Positions 12,601 through 22,800 of a stretch of 64,000 nucleotides of DNA are shown one piece after another; the stretch's first letter is position 1; every line of letters starts with the position of its first letter. The translations under genes and the position numbers were made by a program. The stretch lies in NCBI GenBank assembly GCA_963854835.1, contig OY978528.1, positions 12,122,242 through 12,186,241 on the forward strand. The letters run 5' to 3'. This stretch comes from Megamerina dolium (Eukaryota; Arthropoda; Insecta; Diptera; Megamerinidae). Below the pieces are notes generated by a model that saw only the letters and a program-made list of their open reading frames with translations, was not told the DNA's origin and ran no database searches.

Positions 12601-13483
12601 TCTTTTTGTCTAGTTTGGTCAAATGTTTTTGAGTCAAAATGAAATTCAGAATATCTCAGTAAGTATATAAGATTTTTTTTTTTCATTTTTTCACATATTA
12701 TTATAGTTCAAATCATGCAATAATAATGCACAGTACATACAATACAATAATTTTGCAGGTAATTTTAATCGTAACTTTTAAAAGCAAACACCAAAAAATG
12801 TTACGTTAAAGAATTCAAAATGTAGTCTTGTTTATTGTGTCACTACTGTAGGCACTTGCATGTACATGACTGCTCAATGATGATCTTCATCATGATCATC
12901 AAGTCTGGCAATTAAATTCTGTGTGCATATCACAAATATCAAAACGAAAAATTCTTAAAAAAAAAAAAAATATCTTGGAGAAACATCTAGTTATACAATT
13001 TGCCAACCAGTATACATTGTATTTATGTAGTACACATATGCATCTGCGAAATGTATACATTTGTACATATGTATATACAATTGTATATTTGTATATATCT
13101 ACATTAAGATGTATATCTGGAATACTGAAAAGTTCAAATGTAGTATGTACATCATCATCTTCTGGGCTCATTGTATATACATAGTCGTTTGTAAATATCT
13201 AGCAAATATTATGATTATATATTTCTCAAAAGGACATATAAATGCAATTGTACTTAGTAGCCATAAGAGAAAGGATGATTTATTTATGTATGAAGAATAG
13301 AGAATCTTCATTATTCCACTCCTTTGTTAGTTTCACACTTATGAATTGAATATGATACATACCAGTAGTTTCAGTATTTTCTGAGCCGGCAACATATAAC
13401 CATATACCACAGAAATATATCAGCACAAAATTGACCATTAACATCCTTCTATTACTTATATTTCGTACCATTCTATTAAACAA
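673..13483 (-). CDS. Plod: Procollagen-lysine 2-oxoglutarate 5-dioxygenase (lysyl hydroxylase), complete, 12 exons
   Basis: An ER enzyme that hydroxylates collagen lysines using 2-oxoglutarate, O2, Fe(II) and ascorbate. Coding exons in transcript order: 13483-13363, 12336-12251, 8944-8805, 8733-8202, 8131-8000, 7929-7808, 7741-7640, 7553-7428, 2803-2677, 2576-2289, 1187-1041, 957-673. All introns are GT-AG and the exons total 2208 nt, giving 735 aa, close to the family's usual length. The N-terminus is basic then hydrophobic (about residues 14-33), a signal peptide; Met5 or Met14 are alternative starts. The N-terminal glycosyltransferase-like domain keeps TDSYD and an acidic DTDDDQ stretch. 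The C-terminal dioxygenase domain has the iron triad His664-x-Asp666 and His716, plus the 2-oxoglutarate Arg726, and ends in FVDP. The family assignment is secure. Whether it also transfers sugar is inference. Two plus-strand genes sit in the 2804-7427 intron. Confidence 0.96.
1380..2250. other. Plod intron with transposon-like debris
   Basis: The Plod intron between 1188 and 2288. A 17-A run at 1380-1396 is followed near 1430 by TTGCGTTGTCGGAAAAGT, reminiscent of a mariner terminal repeat. A tRNA-like stretch lies at 1841-1914. No coding exon is evident on either strand. Confidence 0.35.
1841..1914 (+). other. tRNA-like remnant (A-box and B-box-like motifs)
   Basis: TAGCTCAGTGTG resembles an RNA polymerase III A box and GTTCAAATTC a B box, at tRNA-like spacing. 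The D and anticodon stems do not pair properly. It may be a tRNA-derived SINE head or a decayed tRNA, and could be chance. Confidence 0.25.
3312..5498 (+). CDS. Secreted single-immunoglobulin-domain protein, copy 1 (oig-4-like)
   Basis: Exons 3312-3411, 3479-3585, 3850-3931, 4022-4089, 5262-5337 and 5416-5498 join to 516 nt (171 aa), all with GT-AG junctions and matching phases. Residues 1-33 form a signal peptide with a long Leu/Ile/Met core. A basic, Asn/Tyr-containing linker follows, then one Ig domain: B-strand Cys in ITFFC, core Trp in ITWFKDG, and the F-strand signature DAGYYEC. No transmembrane segment follows the domain, so the protein should be secreted. The domain resembles insect proteins named after C. 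elegans oig-4, a secreted one-Ig protein that stabilises acetylcholine receptor clusters; that function is not shown here. It lies wholly inside a Plod intron on the opposite strand and is a tandem paralogue of the gene at 6368-7075 (about 60% identity over the Ig region, counted by eye). Confidence 0.88.
4440..5130 (+). repeat. Degenerate ~200-bp tandem repeat in intron 4 of Ig gene 1
   Basis: Landmarks recur at roughly 200-base spacing. A CATAGTTC-like motif lies near 4511, 4711, 4917 and 5087, and TTTTTAGGTCAYCAAAAT-like blocks lie near 4613, 4820 and 4984. Copies are diverged, about three and a half units, within the 1.17-kb intron 4090-5261. It is absent from the paralogous gene. Confidence 0.6.
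5666..5671 (+). terminator. Poly(A) signal of Ig gene 1
   Basis: AATAAA followed by an overlapping run of AATA repeats, about 170 bases past the stop codon at 5496-5498. Confidence 0.5.
5700..6310. other. Spacer between the two nested Ig genes
   Basis: No supportable exon. It should carry the upstream region of Ig gene 2. Short frames here lack domains, signal peptides or splice structure. Confidence 0.5.
6316..6323 (+). promoter_or_regulatory. Putative TATA box of Ig gene 2
   Basis: CATATAAT lies about 50 bases before the start codon at 6368. A TCAATTC initiator-like site lies some 25-30 bases further on (about 6342-6348), giving a 5' UTR of roughly 20 bases. The spacing fits a TATA-Inr promoter; the TSS is inferred. 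Confidence 0.4.
6368..7075 (+). CDS. Secreted single-immunoglobulin-domain protein, copy 2 (oig-4-like)
   Basis: Exons 6368-6469, 6546-6617, 6695-6844 and 6917-7075 join to 483 nt (160 aa). Residues 1-22 form a signal peptide ending near QVCEG. A strongly basic Arg/Gly stretch ([12 protein letters not shown]) and an Asn-rich linker follow. The single Ig domain has its Cys pair in AFLC and LYEC, Trp in ITWYKDG, and the DAGLYEC F-strand motif. There is no membrane anchor. It matches copy 1 across the Ig domain, with shared blocks such as VHE, KSK, EIDP, TQMDAG and IDRR. It has three introns where copy 1 has five: both phase-1 introns inside the Ig domain are absent. The basic N-terminal stretch could bind matrix polysaccharides (inference). 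It is nested in the Plod intron, antisense to Plod. Confidence 0.9.
7205..7210 (+). terminator. Poly(A) signal of Ig gene 2
   Basis: AATAAA about 130 bases past the stop codon at 7073-7075 and before the next Plod exon on the minus strand. Confidence 0.5.
9862..10165 (-). mobile_element. Non-LTR retrotransposon reverse transcriptase fragment
   Basis: Read on the minus strand it encodes [10 protein letters not shown], then [13 protein letters not shown] and [11 protein letters not shown]. This is the typical C-terminal tail of an endonuclease/reverse-transcriptase polyprotein from non-LTR elements. Only this tail is present and it is 5'-truncated. It shares near-identical stretches and orientation with the fragment at 27895-28700, so both come from one family. 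It lies inside a Plod intron in the sense direction. Confidence 0.8.
10190..10330 (+). pseudogene. N-terminal fossil of a Tc1/mariner-like transposase
   Basis: [19 protein letters not shown], followed after a frame change by [15 protein letters not shown], resembles the helix-turn-helix N-terminus of Tc1/mariner-like transposases. Only about 45 codons remain, with a stop and a frameshift. The catalytic domain is absent. Confidence 0.55.
12337..13362. other. Plod intron 1
   Basis: A 1-kb intron between the signal-peptide exon and exon 2. It contains poly-T runs and GTATATA/TACATA-rich DNA. Overlapping frames at 12899-13300 are low complexity and I do not consider them genes. Confidence 0.6.
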
Positions 13484-14244
13484 TTATCAAACACCCAATC
13501 GTATCTGACAACACCAACCAACTAAAAACATATACAATTTAATTATAGTTCTTTGAGATTGCATTTAGATTGCAGGGTTGTAATACAATCAATTTAATAG
13601 CTTATCAACAGGGTTGTTTCTTTACATATTATCTTACGATTTGGATGTTATACTTGACAAGTGTTGATAAAATTTGCTTTCACTTTCTCAAAATCTATGT
13701 TCTATGAATATATCTTATCATGATTCTGATAATGTTATTGTTATTATGATTGTTGTTATTATATTGAACTTTAGCACTACACTGATAATGAAAATGAAAC
13801 TTTCGGACTTCTATTTTGTGCCTCTATGCACAATTATATAGAGCATTAATGGAATTAGTATCGTTGTGATGATTATCTCTTATGAAAGAAAATGTCTTCG
13901 ACTATCTAATGAATGGAGTTCGTAAATTGCTCATGTGATTCCAGCAACATGGCCCCTAAAACCACTAGAGTCTTTGCTAATGTAAATTATTTTTTAGGGC
14001 CTTCCATAAGTACTTATCGTAAATACCTACCATCATTATTTGAATTTCAAAAAACTTAGAAAATTCCCAAATGAAGCGAAAGTACCAAAGTTCGATTTTA
14101 GTTATAAAGCATGACGTTAAATTTTTTAAAAATTTGAATGAAAAATTTAAAAATGATATTCTTTTTTTTAATTTCGTTTAGTTATAGTTTAATTGTAAAG
14201 TCATATATTTTGTATTGGATTACAAGAAAATTGCGGCTTAGTTG

Positions 14245-14258
14245 ATATCGTACGATAT
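14245..14258. promoter_or_regulatory. Perfect 14-bp palindrome ATATCGTACGATAT
   Basis: Self-complementary over 14 bases and followed by ATAAATAG. It lies about 230 bases before the coiled-coil start codon. A role as a dimer binding site is inference. Confidence 0.45.
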
Positions 14259-14329
14259 ATAAATAGTTATAACTTGCGATAATGTTTCCTAATAGAACGT
14301 ATTAATTTAACAGGAATGATGAACACAAC

Positions 14330-14343
14330 CAATCAGCTGATTG
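14330..14343. promoter_or_regulatory. Perfect 14-bp palindrome with E-box core CAGCTG
   Basis: CAATCAGCTGATTG contains ATCAGCTGAT, which fits the fly core-promoter E-box motif AWCAGCTGWT. It lies about 145 bases upstream of the coiled-coil start codon, a plausible place for the core promoter. Confidence 0.5.
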
Positions 14344-14486
14344 TGCGAATTTGCTTATCAACACACAAGAAAAACAGTTGGAAAATAGAAGAAAAATCGT
14401 AAAATCGCAATTGTCCAAATAGAAAGTGAATTTTAGTGATTAGGAAAATTTTATTTTATTTTCTTCGCCAAATAATGTAAATTAAA

Positions 14487-17400
14487 ATGGAAAATTTAGG
14501 TTATAAGTGTAAAGGTAATATTTAGAAAACAACTTTTAATGTGACAAGAAATACATGTTTGCCAATGAGGTCATTCTTTAAAATTAAAATTAAAATATGT
14601 TACGTGTAATGAAATTTGCATACAGTAATGTTGTTTTTATATTAATTTAGGAGTACCATCAGCTGAAGTGGATAACATTGAAGATGGTGACAATGTGGGA
14701 GCATCCATTAATGATAGCGACATTAAATGTTCATCGACACCGTTACGAAAGCAATCAAGCGTGTCCGAAAATTCCATCAATAGTGCCAAATCGATATATC
14801 CACCTCTCACCTGCGACTCTGGAAACTATTCAAGCAGTTCAAATATAAGTGATTATAATACTGGTGCAGAGTCGTTGGAGTTCGAATCGTCAACCAATCT
14901 TAATGGTGAACGCTTTCAACATGTACTACGTGAGAAGGAACAAGCACTGTCTTCCGCATTGCAAGAAATTCGCAAGCTGGGCAGTGAGTTAAAACGCGTT
15001 AACAGCTCAGAGCAATGGTATAAGGAAGAATTGAAAGCGCAAAAAATCACACGTCTCGAAGCATTAGAGCGTCTGTATACACAAGAGCGAAAGTATATGC
15101 AAGAAAATCAACGTTTACAACGCGAATGTATGCAGCTATATGAGAAATACCGTGCGATGGCAACGGAAATGGAATGTCAAAGGGCTGAAGCACTTAAAGG
15201 TGCAAGTAAAACTGCCGGCAGCCACAAAGCATATGAAAAAGAAACAGATAAACGAAATAGTTTCGAGACCGAACAACAAAAATCATTAATATCTGAGCAA
15301 GAACAATTGATTGAGGTGTTGCGAAAACAGAAACAGACTTTGCTAGAGGAGCTCAAACGTTTAACAGATGAAAAAGTTGCAAGTATTCTGGAATTGCAAC
15401 AAACGGTTGCCAGTATGGAGGTGGAGAATACAAGAATAGTAACAAAATGCAAGCATTTGCTAAATGAGAAAAAAGATCTAGAGGAGCGATTGAAGCTGAA
15501 GGAATCGGATTTAGAAGTAGAAAATACAGAAAAGTTGAAATTGCAAGATATGATTTTGGATTTGAAACGACAACTTTGCGCACAGCAAAAATCACTTACG
15601 CTTAAAGAGAGCGAAATGTTTCAAATCCAGGATCAATTTAGGAACGCAATCAAAACTGAATTCAATTCTGATGAAGTTCATCGTCTGAACGTGGTTTATC
15701 TCGATGAGATGAATGCAAAAACGGCAGAGATCAGCTCATTGAAATGCTCCCTAGCATCACTGCAACAAGAACTAACTGCACTGGCAGACTTACAGACAAA
15801 AAATGATGAACAGGAACGTCTTATTGAGAATTTACAATTTTCATTGGACACCAGAGCTTTCGAATTGGATAAACTAAAACAAACTGATGGTGAGAAATCG
15901 CAACAAATAGACGAATTGCAATTGGATGTGATCAAATTTCGCAATGAACGAGAGCAAATTCTGCAAGAATTGTCCAATGCTAAGTTTTGCATCAAGTCAA
16001 AAGAGAAAGATTTGATTTCATTAAATGAACGTTACGCCGATATGTGTGCACTTTGTGAGCGCACAAGATTCAATTTGGACATGATTGAAATCACTCGACG
16101 AAAATTGGAATTACAAACCGATGATGATAAAAAACAGATTGAAGGACTTCAGAAAAAGTTGAGCGAATATTTGCACAAAATTACCGAACTTAGTAAACGA
16201 ATTGTAAAACTGGAGGCTGAGTTGGCGTTAGAGACAAAAGTGAAAAGTGATATTGAACAGAAATTACGCATGCTGGATGGGGATACAGACATAGAAAAAA
16301 CTGACAAAGAAGTTGCCAATGATGATCCAATAACTTTTGCTACGCTGAAAGAGGAATTGGCGAAGAAACAAGAGTTACTAACAAAATTAGAAATAGAAAA
16401 TGATCAATTAAAAAGCAAATTAAATGCCAGCATGGAAGATGAACATGCTAAAATCGATGAGGCAGCTCTGAATGCCCAAAGTAAAATACTACTTGATAAT
16501 GTTCAAACACAAAGTGATCTCATTTCTACAAAGGCGACGATTTTAGAGCAATTTTCAAATATAATTGGAAATAAAAGTGAAATGATCGATCAAATAGAGA
16601 CAGTATGCAATGAAAATCGACAAAATAAAATACAATTGGCTGAAAAAGAACAAGACCATTTGAAGTTGCGAGAATATTTGCAAGCAAATTTGAATGAATG
16701 CAAAGAATTGAAAGAAAAATTACACGAAGAATGTGAAGTAACAGAAAAATTACGCAGCAAATTGATACAAAAAGATGCCGAGCTATACAAGGTACAGAAG
16801 TGTCAAGAGGAGTTTACGCAAGAATCGGAAGAAATATGCAGACATCTTCGATTGGAAAAGGAGAAATTGCTTCAAGAAATGAAATCAGTAATTGAGGAAA
16901 AATTACAAATTGAAAAGGAATATAAACAGATAAAGCAGCTTGCTGAAGAATTAGGTGAACAAGTGAAAAAGGCAAAAAATGAAAGTACGATGAAGATGGT
17001 ACAAGATCGATCATCATCATTGACTGCAGATAAAGATGTACAGACTGATATGCAAGAGACATTAATGCTGAGCTGCGACACAGAAGTAAAAGGCAGTGCC
17101 CGACAAGGAATTTCTGAAGATCACACATTAAACGATAGTATGAGAGAAGAAGAAAGACGAATGGAACGCATTAGCTTGATAAAAAATATGTTGCAACAAC
17201 AAAATGCGAGAATGCAACATTTGGGAGCGATGCATGGTGATTGGGAAGAGGTTCTGCAAACATTAAATAGAGTACAAAAATTGGAGGAAAATACAAGAAG
17301 TGAATTAGAGTTGAAAACTGCTGAATTGGAGAAATTGAATTTATTATTTGCAGAACAGAATAGAGAGTTGACAAATTTACATCATTTAAGTGCTCTAATT

Positions 17401-18907
17401 GAAAAGAATGAAGAACCAATAGCAGAAGAGACATTCCAACAGCAGCAGCAAGCGAATGTGATTCAATCAGAAACTGATTGTAGGCTAAGTAAAGAAGTGA
17501 ACGACTCAGCTGGTGAAAAATTACTATTGTTGGACAATTGTTGTCAAACATCAGCTAATGATATTGATGATGATGATAAGAAACAAATTGCAATATTACA
17601 GAATAAAGTCGATTTAATAATGAGAGAACGTAATGAGTATGCAGCAAAAATAAAAGTGTTAGAACAACAATTGTTCAATCAGAGACAAAATAAACGAGAA
17701 GCAATTGTTCTGGATACTACGAGTGTAGATGGTGATAATCCTGAATTGACGAATGCTCATTTGCGTATTTTAACAAAAGTACTTGAAGCCGAATATAAAC
17801 GCAAGATGAAACGATATGACGAACATATACGAACATTACTAAGCAATGTGAAGAGTTTGAAGAGAGCTCTAAAGGTAGCCGAAAGTAGGGCGACTTTGTT
17901 GAGTACCAATCAGAATCCGAAGCATGATGAAGATGTGCAAATTACCAAAAGACACTTGGAGGAGATGCGTCTTAAATTCGAGCATAGTCAAAATGTTGTT
18001 AAGGTGAATAATAATAATAAGAAGAAGAAGAAGACGGATTTTTGCAAATATGTTGGGAAAATCGTTTATTTAATTCTCTTATTAGTACTTGGTTCTGGCC
18101 AGACACATTTTATTGTATTTTTTCTTGTTCTAATATTACCGGTACAGCTGCCATCAACATATTTAATGATATTCTCGAGAGAAATTAATTTAAAATAGAT
18201 TCTTTTAGCAAATATAATATGGCTCTTAGACATTTTATTGAAATATTTTGTGAGCAATGTTAAGGTTTTTTCAGTTTATTGATTTATATGTTTATTGAAT
18301 ATTTTATTTTCTATAAATAAACAACGAAAATTATGATAAATTCAATTTAATTGAAATAGTTTCGTACATTCATAGTAATATACAATATGTGAGGTCTGGC
18401 CAAACCCAAGTGCCAGAAATATGAGAAACAAAATGTGATAATGTGTTTACATACATATTTTAGGCTCTCGAGTCTGAGTTGGTAATGGAACGACAAAAAT
18501 TTGCAGCTACTGATGTAGGAAAATCTACAATTATTCACGAGGAGCCAACACATGAGGTGGCCAATCTTATTGACGATTATAAAAAGGTGACTTTTTTTTT
18601 ATAAATAAACAAAATTTTTGAAATTATTATAATTTTAATTTTCTTCACCAACTTGCAGCTAATACAACAATCAGCTGTAATAAGTTGTCGACCAAAAACA
18701 AGTGCAATATTAGAGTTAATTCAGCGTAGTAATCAATATGTGCCCAATTTTAGTAAACTTGAGTCGACAGTAGAAGATTTGCGTTCGGATATTCAACAAT
18801 TTATTGCCAGTTGTGCCGTCAATAATATTGACGGGTATTCCTATGGGCCAACATTACAAGTACCATCGCTGATGGATGAATTGCGTGCAGCTGCAGAGAA
18901 ATTTTAA
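14487..18907 (+). CDS. Large coiled-coil protein, 1250 aa, function not recognised
   Basis: Exons 14487-14514, 14651-18003, 18464-18586 and 18659-18907 join to 3753 nt. The start is a tiny exon (MENLGYKCK) that splices in phase to GVPSAEV; the 3.35-kb frame itself has no upstream ATG before the acceptor. Residues 20-90 are Ser/Asn-rich and probably disordered. From about residue 90 to 1130 the protein is almost continuous heptad coiled coil rich in Glu, Lys, Gln and Leu, with short breaks (for example DKDVQTD, QQQQQ and CCQTS segments). A basic stretch KRKMKRYDEH precedes the end of exon 2. The C-terminal 120 residues are less charged. There is no signal peptide or membrane span. This layout suggests a cytoskeletal, centrosomal or Golgi tether protein, but I cannot name a family. 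It is divergent from Plod and convergent with the gene at 19279-19849. Confidence 0.88.
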
Positions 18908-19000
18908 TTTAAAAATAATTTTAATTTGAAAATGTAGTAAAATTTTTTATATGTTCCTTTGATGTGCTTTTTAAAAGACTTTTTTTCTTTGAAATGTTAT

Positions 19001-19009
19001 TTTATTAAA
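19001..19009. terminator. Overlapping poly(A) signals of convergent genes
   Basis: TTTATTAAA reads as ATTAAA on the plus strand (19004-19009, about 100 bases past the coiled-coil stop) and as AATAAA on the minus strand (19001-19006, downstream of the 19279-19849 gene). Another minus-strand AATAAA is at 19031-19036. Confidence 0.4.
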
Positions 19010-19278
19010 TGTAAATAAGCTTTAAAGTAATTTATTATTTTTTTTTTTTTTGGCTTTTCCCCTATTTACAAATATATGTGTAACAATAATATTTTCCTGA
19101 TTTTACAATATTCACTTTTATGATAATTATGAATGTATTGTATATAAAATATATATTTTTGAAAATAATTGTTGACGTTTGTAATTTCCTTTTTTTTTGT
19201 TTTGTTTTTAGCTTGCATAATTTAATTTAATTGCAATTTTCATAATTGAATTGAAATTGAAATTGATTGAAATTGAAT

Positions 19279-19849
19279 TTAACCAAACCAAGGATTACTG
19301 AATGCATTCTGCAATTCATTTTGAAGATTTTCCATATTTTGTTGAATTTCTTCATTTACTTGATTCATTGCATTTTGAATTTCATTTTGAAGTTGTTCAG
19401 CATCTTGATGACTAAGGGTATTACCACTACCCGACTGGACAACATAAGAACCACCGCCAAATGAATCTACTTCGATGAGGCTGTGGTCGTTAGAGTTTAG
19501 AGTCTCATTTTGGACTTTTTGTTCTAGAACTTTATTATCCTTTGAGTAGCAAGTATTTTCGCGTACTAGCACTGAAGTATTATTTGGTGAAATAGTCTTT
19601 GAAACGTGACAGCGATAGGTATCCTTAGGACAGTAGATTTGATCACATTTCCATACAGCTATAAAGTAGAAATTTGTATTAGTTGTGATATTATATATTA
19701 GTTATCGTAAGATGTAACTTACTTCCATTATTGAAAATTTCAACATCTCCATATACACCATAACTAACAGATGCTGCCATTGCAACTGCAATGAAAGTGG
19801 CAATGGTTGCCACTAGCAATAGCTTTGTAAATGTCTGTTGAGGTTGCAT
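19279..19849 (-). CDS. Secreted 168-aa protein with Gln/Asn-rich C-terminal helix, unknown function
   Basis: Exons 19849-19723 and 19658-19279 (transcript order) join to 507 nt, with a GT-AG intron and matching phase. Residues 1-26 form a signal peptide (LLLVATIATFIAVAMAA). A Cys-containing segment follows, with WKCDQIYCPKDTYRCHVS and a fourth Cys in ENTCYS. After it come N-glycosylation sequons (NNTS, NET), a Gly/Ser patch, and a C-terminal amphipathic helix built from LQNE/IQN/MNQ repeats ending in NPWFG. A four-Cys ectodomain plus Gln/Asn helix is not a family I recognise. The final Gly could be an amidation donor, but there is no dibasic cleavage site close upstream. It is convergent with the coiled-coil gene (372 bases between stop codons). 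Confidence 0.82.
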
Positions 19850-22800
19850 GTTGTTGTTGTTACCTTAAATGATGTTATTATATATATTAATACAGTATTT
19901 TACTTCGAAAGTTTATATATGTATTTATAATTATTTTTGTTTGTTTTTATTTTTCAATATTTCACATATTGTAAACCCCCCCTGACATGATACGGGTCAT
20001 TGTTATCTATTGATTTTTCAAGGAAACAGCAAAGAAAAAAAAAAAAATAGAAATCCCAGAATCGTGTAATAATAATCATAATAATAATGATATGATAGCA
20101 ATTGAAATGAAAATCCCTTTTTTTTATCATGAAAGTATTACATGTGGAATGTTCTGATAAAAGCTTATATTTCGTACAATATTATTGTCGATAGGTAGAT
20201 ATAAACATATGCTGGATGCAAAATGAAAAGAGGAAGAAGAAAATAAACATTTCTGCGATAAAAAGCAAGAATCGTTTAAGTCCATTTTATAAAATTTACA
20301 AGTTTCACAATGAAAACGAAAAATTAAGAAAGATTCATGCAATTGGTCCAATTTGAATATTTTGATGATATAAGTCGCTTTGGAATACATTCCATTACAG
20401 TATCGAATGACACAAATTGTTCATTGTTTTTCTTCTTCTTCTTCTTCTCCTGAATTGTTGCAATATATTTTTTCTCGCGATTTTCACTAGTGTCATAATT
20501 TCTAAAAATGCTGAAGGGCATTAATATTTTGATGGAAAAATTTTTGCATTTGTAAAGTTATGAGCAAAAAATTGGTCTGCTTTCGATTTTTTGTGTGTAA
20601 AATATTTGATTTTTAAAACGGGATTTTTGAAAAAAAAAAAACTACATCAAACAAAAGAATTGAGAAAAATGCTAAAGTATTGTATTATATCAATGGTCAA
20701 ACGTTGACAACTCATACATAAAAAAATTGCAAATTTAAGGGCTCATAGATTGCACTTATTTTGAATTCTTTTTTTTTTTTTTGTAAATTGTTAGTTATGA
20801 GTTGTTAATGTTTGACCATCGATACATTGTTTTTAGAAAACTGCTGTTATTAAATATTCAATCGCTAAAAAATGTTCTCATTTAGTGGTGTTAATTTTTG
20901 TTATTAGATAATTTTGTTTATGAAATTAAAATTTTAAAAAACTCAAAATGTGGAGTTAATCGTTTTCGCATATAAACCATTTATTGTTAAAAAGTTGTTG
21001 CCTAAAAATTCGTCTTAAATTGAATGTTATTTTGTCTGCGACCAATTGTTGCTTTCAAAAAAGTGATAGCAACCAAAAAAGTAAGAAAAAAGTTGCGAAA
21101 ATAGGACCAAAAAAAAAAAAATGAGAGAAGCACATACCTCCGCGGTACGAAAGGAATTGCTTAACAACGTTTCCAAAAATATTCGATATTTTTTGTCCAA
21201 ATATGTGTAAGTAAGCTTAATGTAAGTAAAGTTGTATAGAAAACTTATGAGCCTGGCATTGTATTTATAGTAATACAAGTTATCCTCGAATTCACCTAAC
21301 CCGCACACTTGAGACAGTCAAGAGGATATTGCTGTCGTTGTCGAAAGTGCGTGTCTAAATTTAAGACATCACATCAACTTGCTACAGACCTCAACAGTTG
21401 AAATTAAGTCGATGTGGATAGTCTCAGTAAAATTTCCTAGTAATAATCCATTTACACAGGAATTGAAAAAAATGGCAATAGGCTTATAGTGTGTTCCAAA
21501 AAAAATTTTACATCTCTTGTGATGTCTATCCTAAAAAAATATTAAATTTTTCATGCAAGAGAAGAACAAAAAGTGTGCTGAACCCAGTCGCAATGTTACA
21601 AAAATAAAATTTTCGCATATGGCGCATTCTCATCTCGGTGCCTAGCCGAGCGAAGCCATTTGATCCTGAGCCGACATTATTGGTTAATCTTATAATAAAA
21701 CCAATAGCCATTGAAAAATATTCAAAAATGTTTAATTCACAGCAATTATCTGTAAACATACAGTCGTACAATTAAATCGACTTAAGCTGTTCTTGATTAT
21801 TGTGAAAAGATTTAAAAGCGTATGATTGGTTTGTGTTGGAAAATTTCCAAATGAAGCTACTGCCATGCTTGCCTATAAGAAAGTATTTTGCTGATTTAAT
21901 ATCCTTTTAGCCGCTTATTTAGTATTAATTGTTTAGATATATGAGCTTCAGGCATTTATAATACATTCATTTGCGGCATTTGGCAATGACAAAGCCAAAC
22001 AAACAAAAACACTTTAATAATTCACTCAATTTCCTTACTTTGGGTATCTTTTCAAGTGTGTCAAATAATCAATAAGTAGCACTTTAATAAGCTTTTATTT
22101 ACTTATGCTTATGTAGTCTAACGTAGAAATGATTCCATATGGTAATTTCAAGTGTATACACTACGACATATTCAAAAGCAACATTTCCTACAAGCGGATA
22201 TGGATGTTAAATGCATTTGCATCACCGCTATGATTTTCAATGCCAAGTTCAATTCGACACAATTACGAAATAATATTTTTAATTGAACTAATTGAAAATA
22301 TTCTAGAAAATTATTGAATACACTGATTTCCTTATTATATTCTTCATAATTCGAAAGAAATAAGCAATTATTATCTTACCTTAGTAAATATATATTATTT
22401 AAATTAATTTTCTCTAGGTAATTTTCACCGATATCTAATTACGCGTTATTTTAAGTGTTTCACACACCGAAATGCCACGACGAGTACTGAGCTTAGAATA
22501 CTAGATTGAAAATATTTATAAAAAAAAAAACAATTTGCACATCAAAATAGAAACTACACAATACAGCGGCGGAGTCACAGGGGCAATGGATATGCACGAC
22601 TATTTTAAATGCAAATCGTGACTCTATGACAAATTGTTGACACTTAAATATTCGTTTTATTATTATTTATTAACCACATTTTTTGTTTATTTGTTTTGTT
22701 TTTCGTTATTGTTCGTTTTTTCATTCAGGCAATGATGTAATGATGAGGATGCCAATAGAAAGGGGAATATCGAATAGTCTGTATATACAGATGTATGTAT

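Larger units (their letters stand above)
13484..14486. promoter_or_regulatory. Divergent intergenic promoter region, Plod / coiled-coil gene
   Basis: About 1 kb separates the two divergent start codons, so it must hold the promoters and 5' UTRs of both. Two perfect 14-bp palindromes lie on the coiled-coil side (14245-14258 and 14330-14343). No coding signal was seen. Confidence 0.6.

Noticed and set aside
12899..13300. Overlapping open frames on both strands
   Set aside because: They lie within Plod intron 1, are built from TACATA/GTATAT simple sequence, and have no domain or splice partner.
15177..17551. Several minus-strand frames of 66-126 codons opposite the coiled-coil exon
   Set aside because: They are antisense shadows of the Glu/Lys/Gln-rich heptads and have no own features.
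21526..21771. 81-codon minus frame in a locally GC-richer patch
   Set aside because: No recognisable domain, start context or splice site. Kept only as part of the gene-free stretch.
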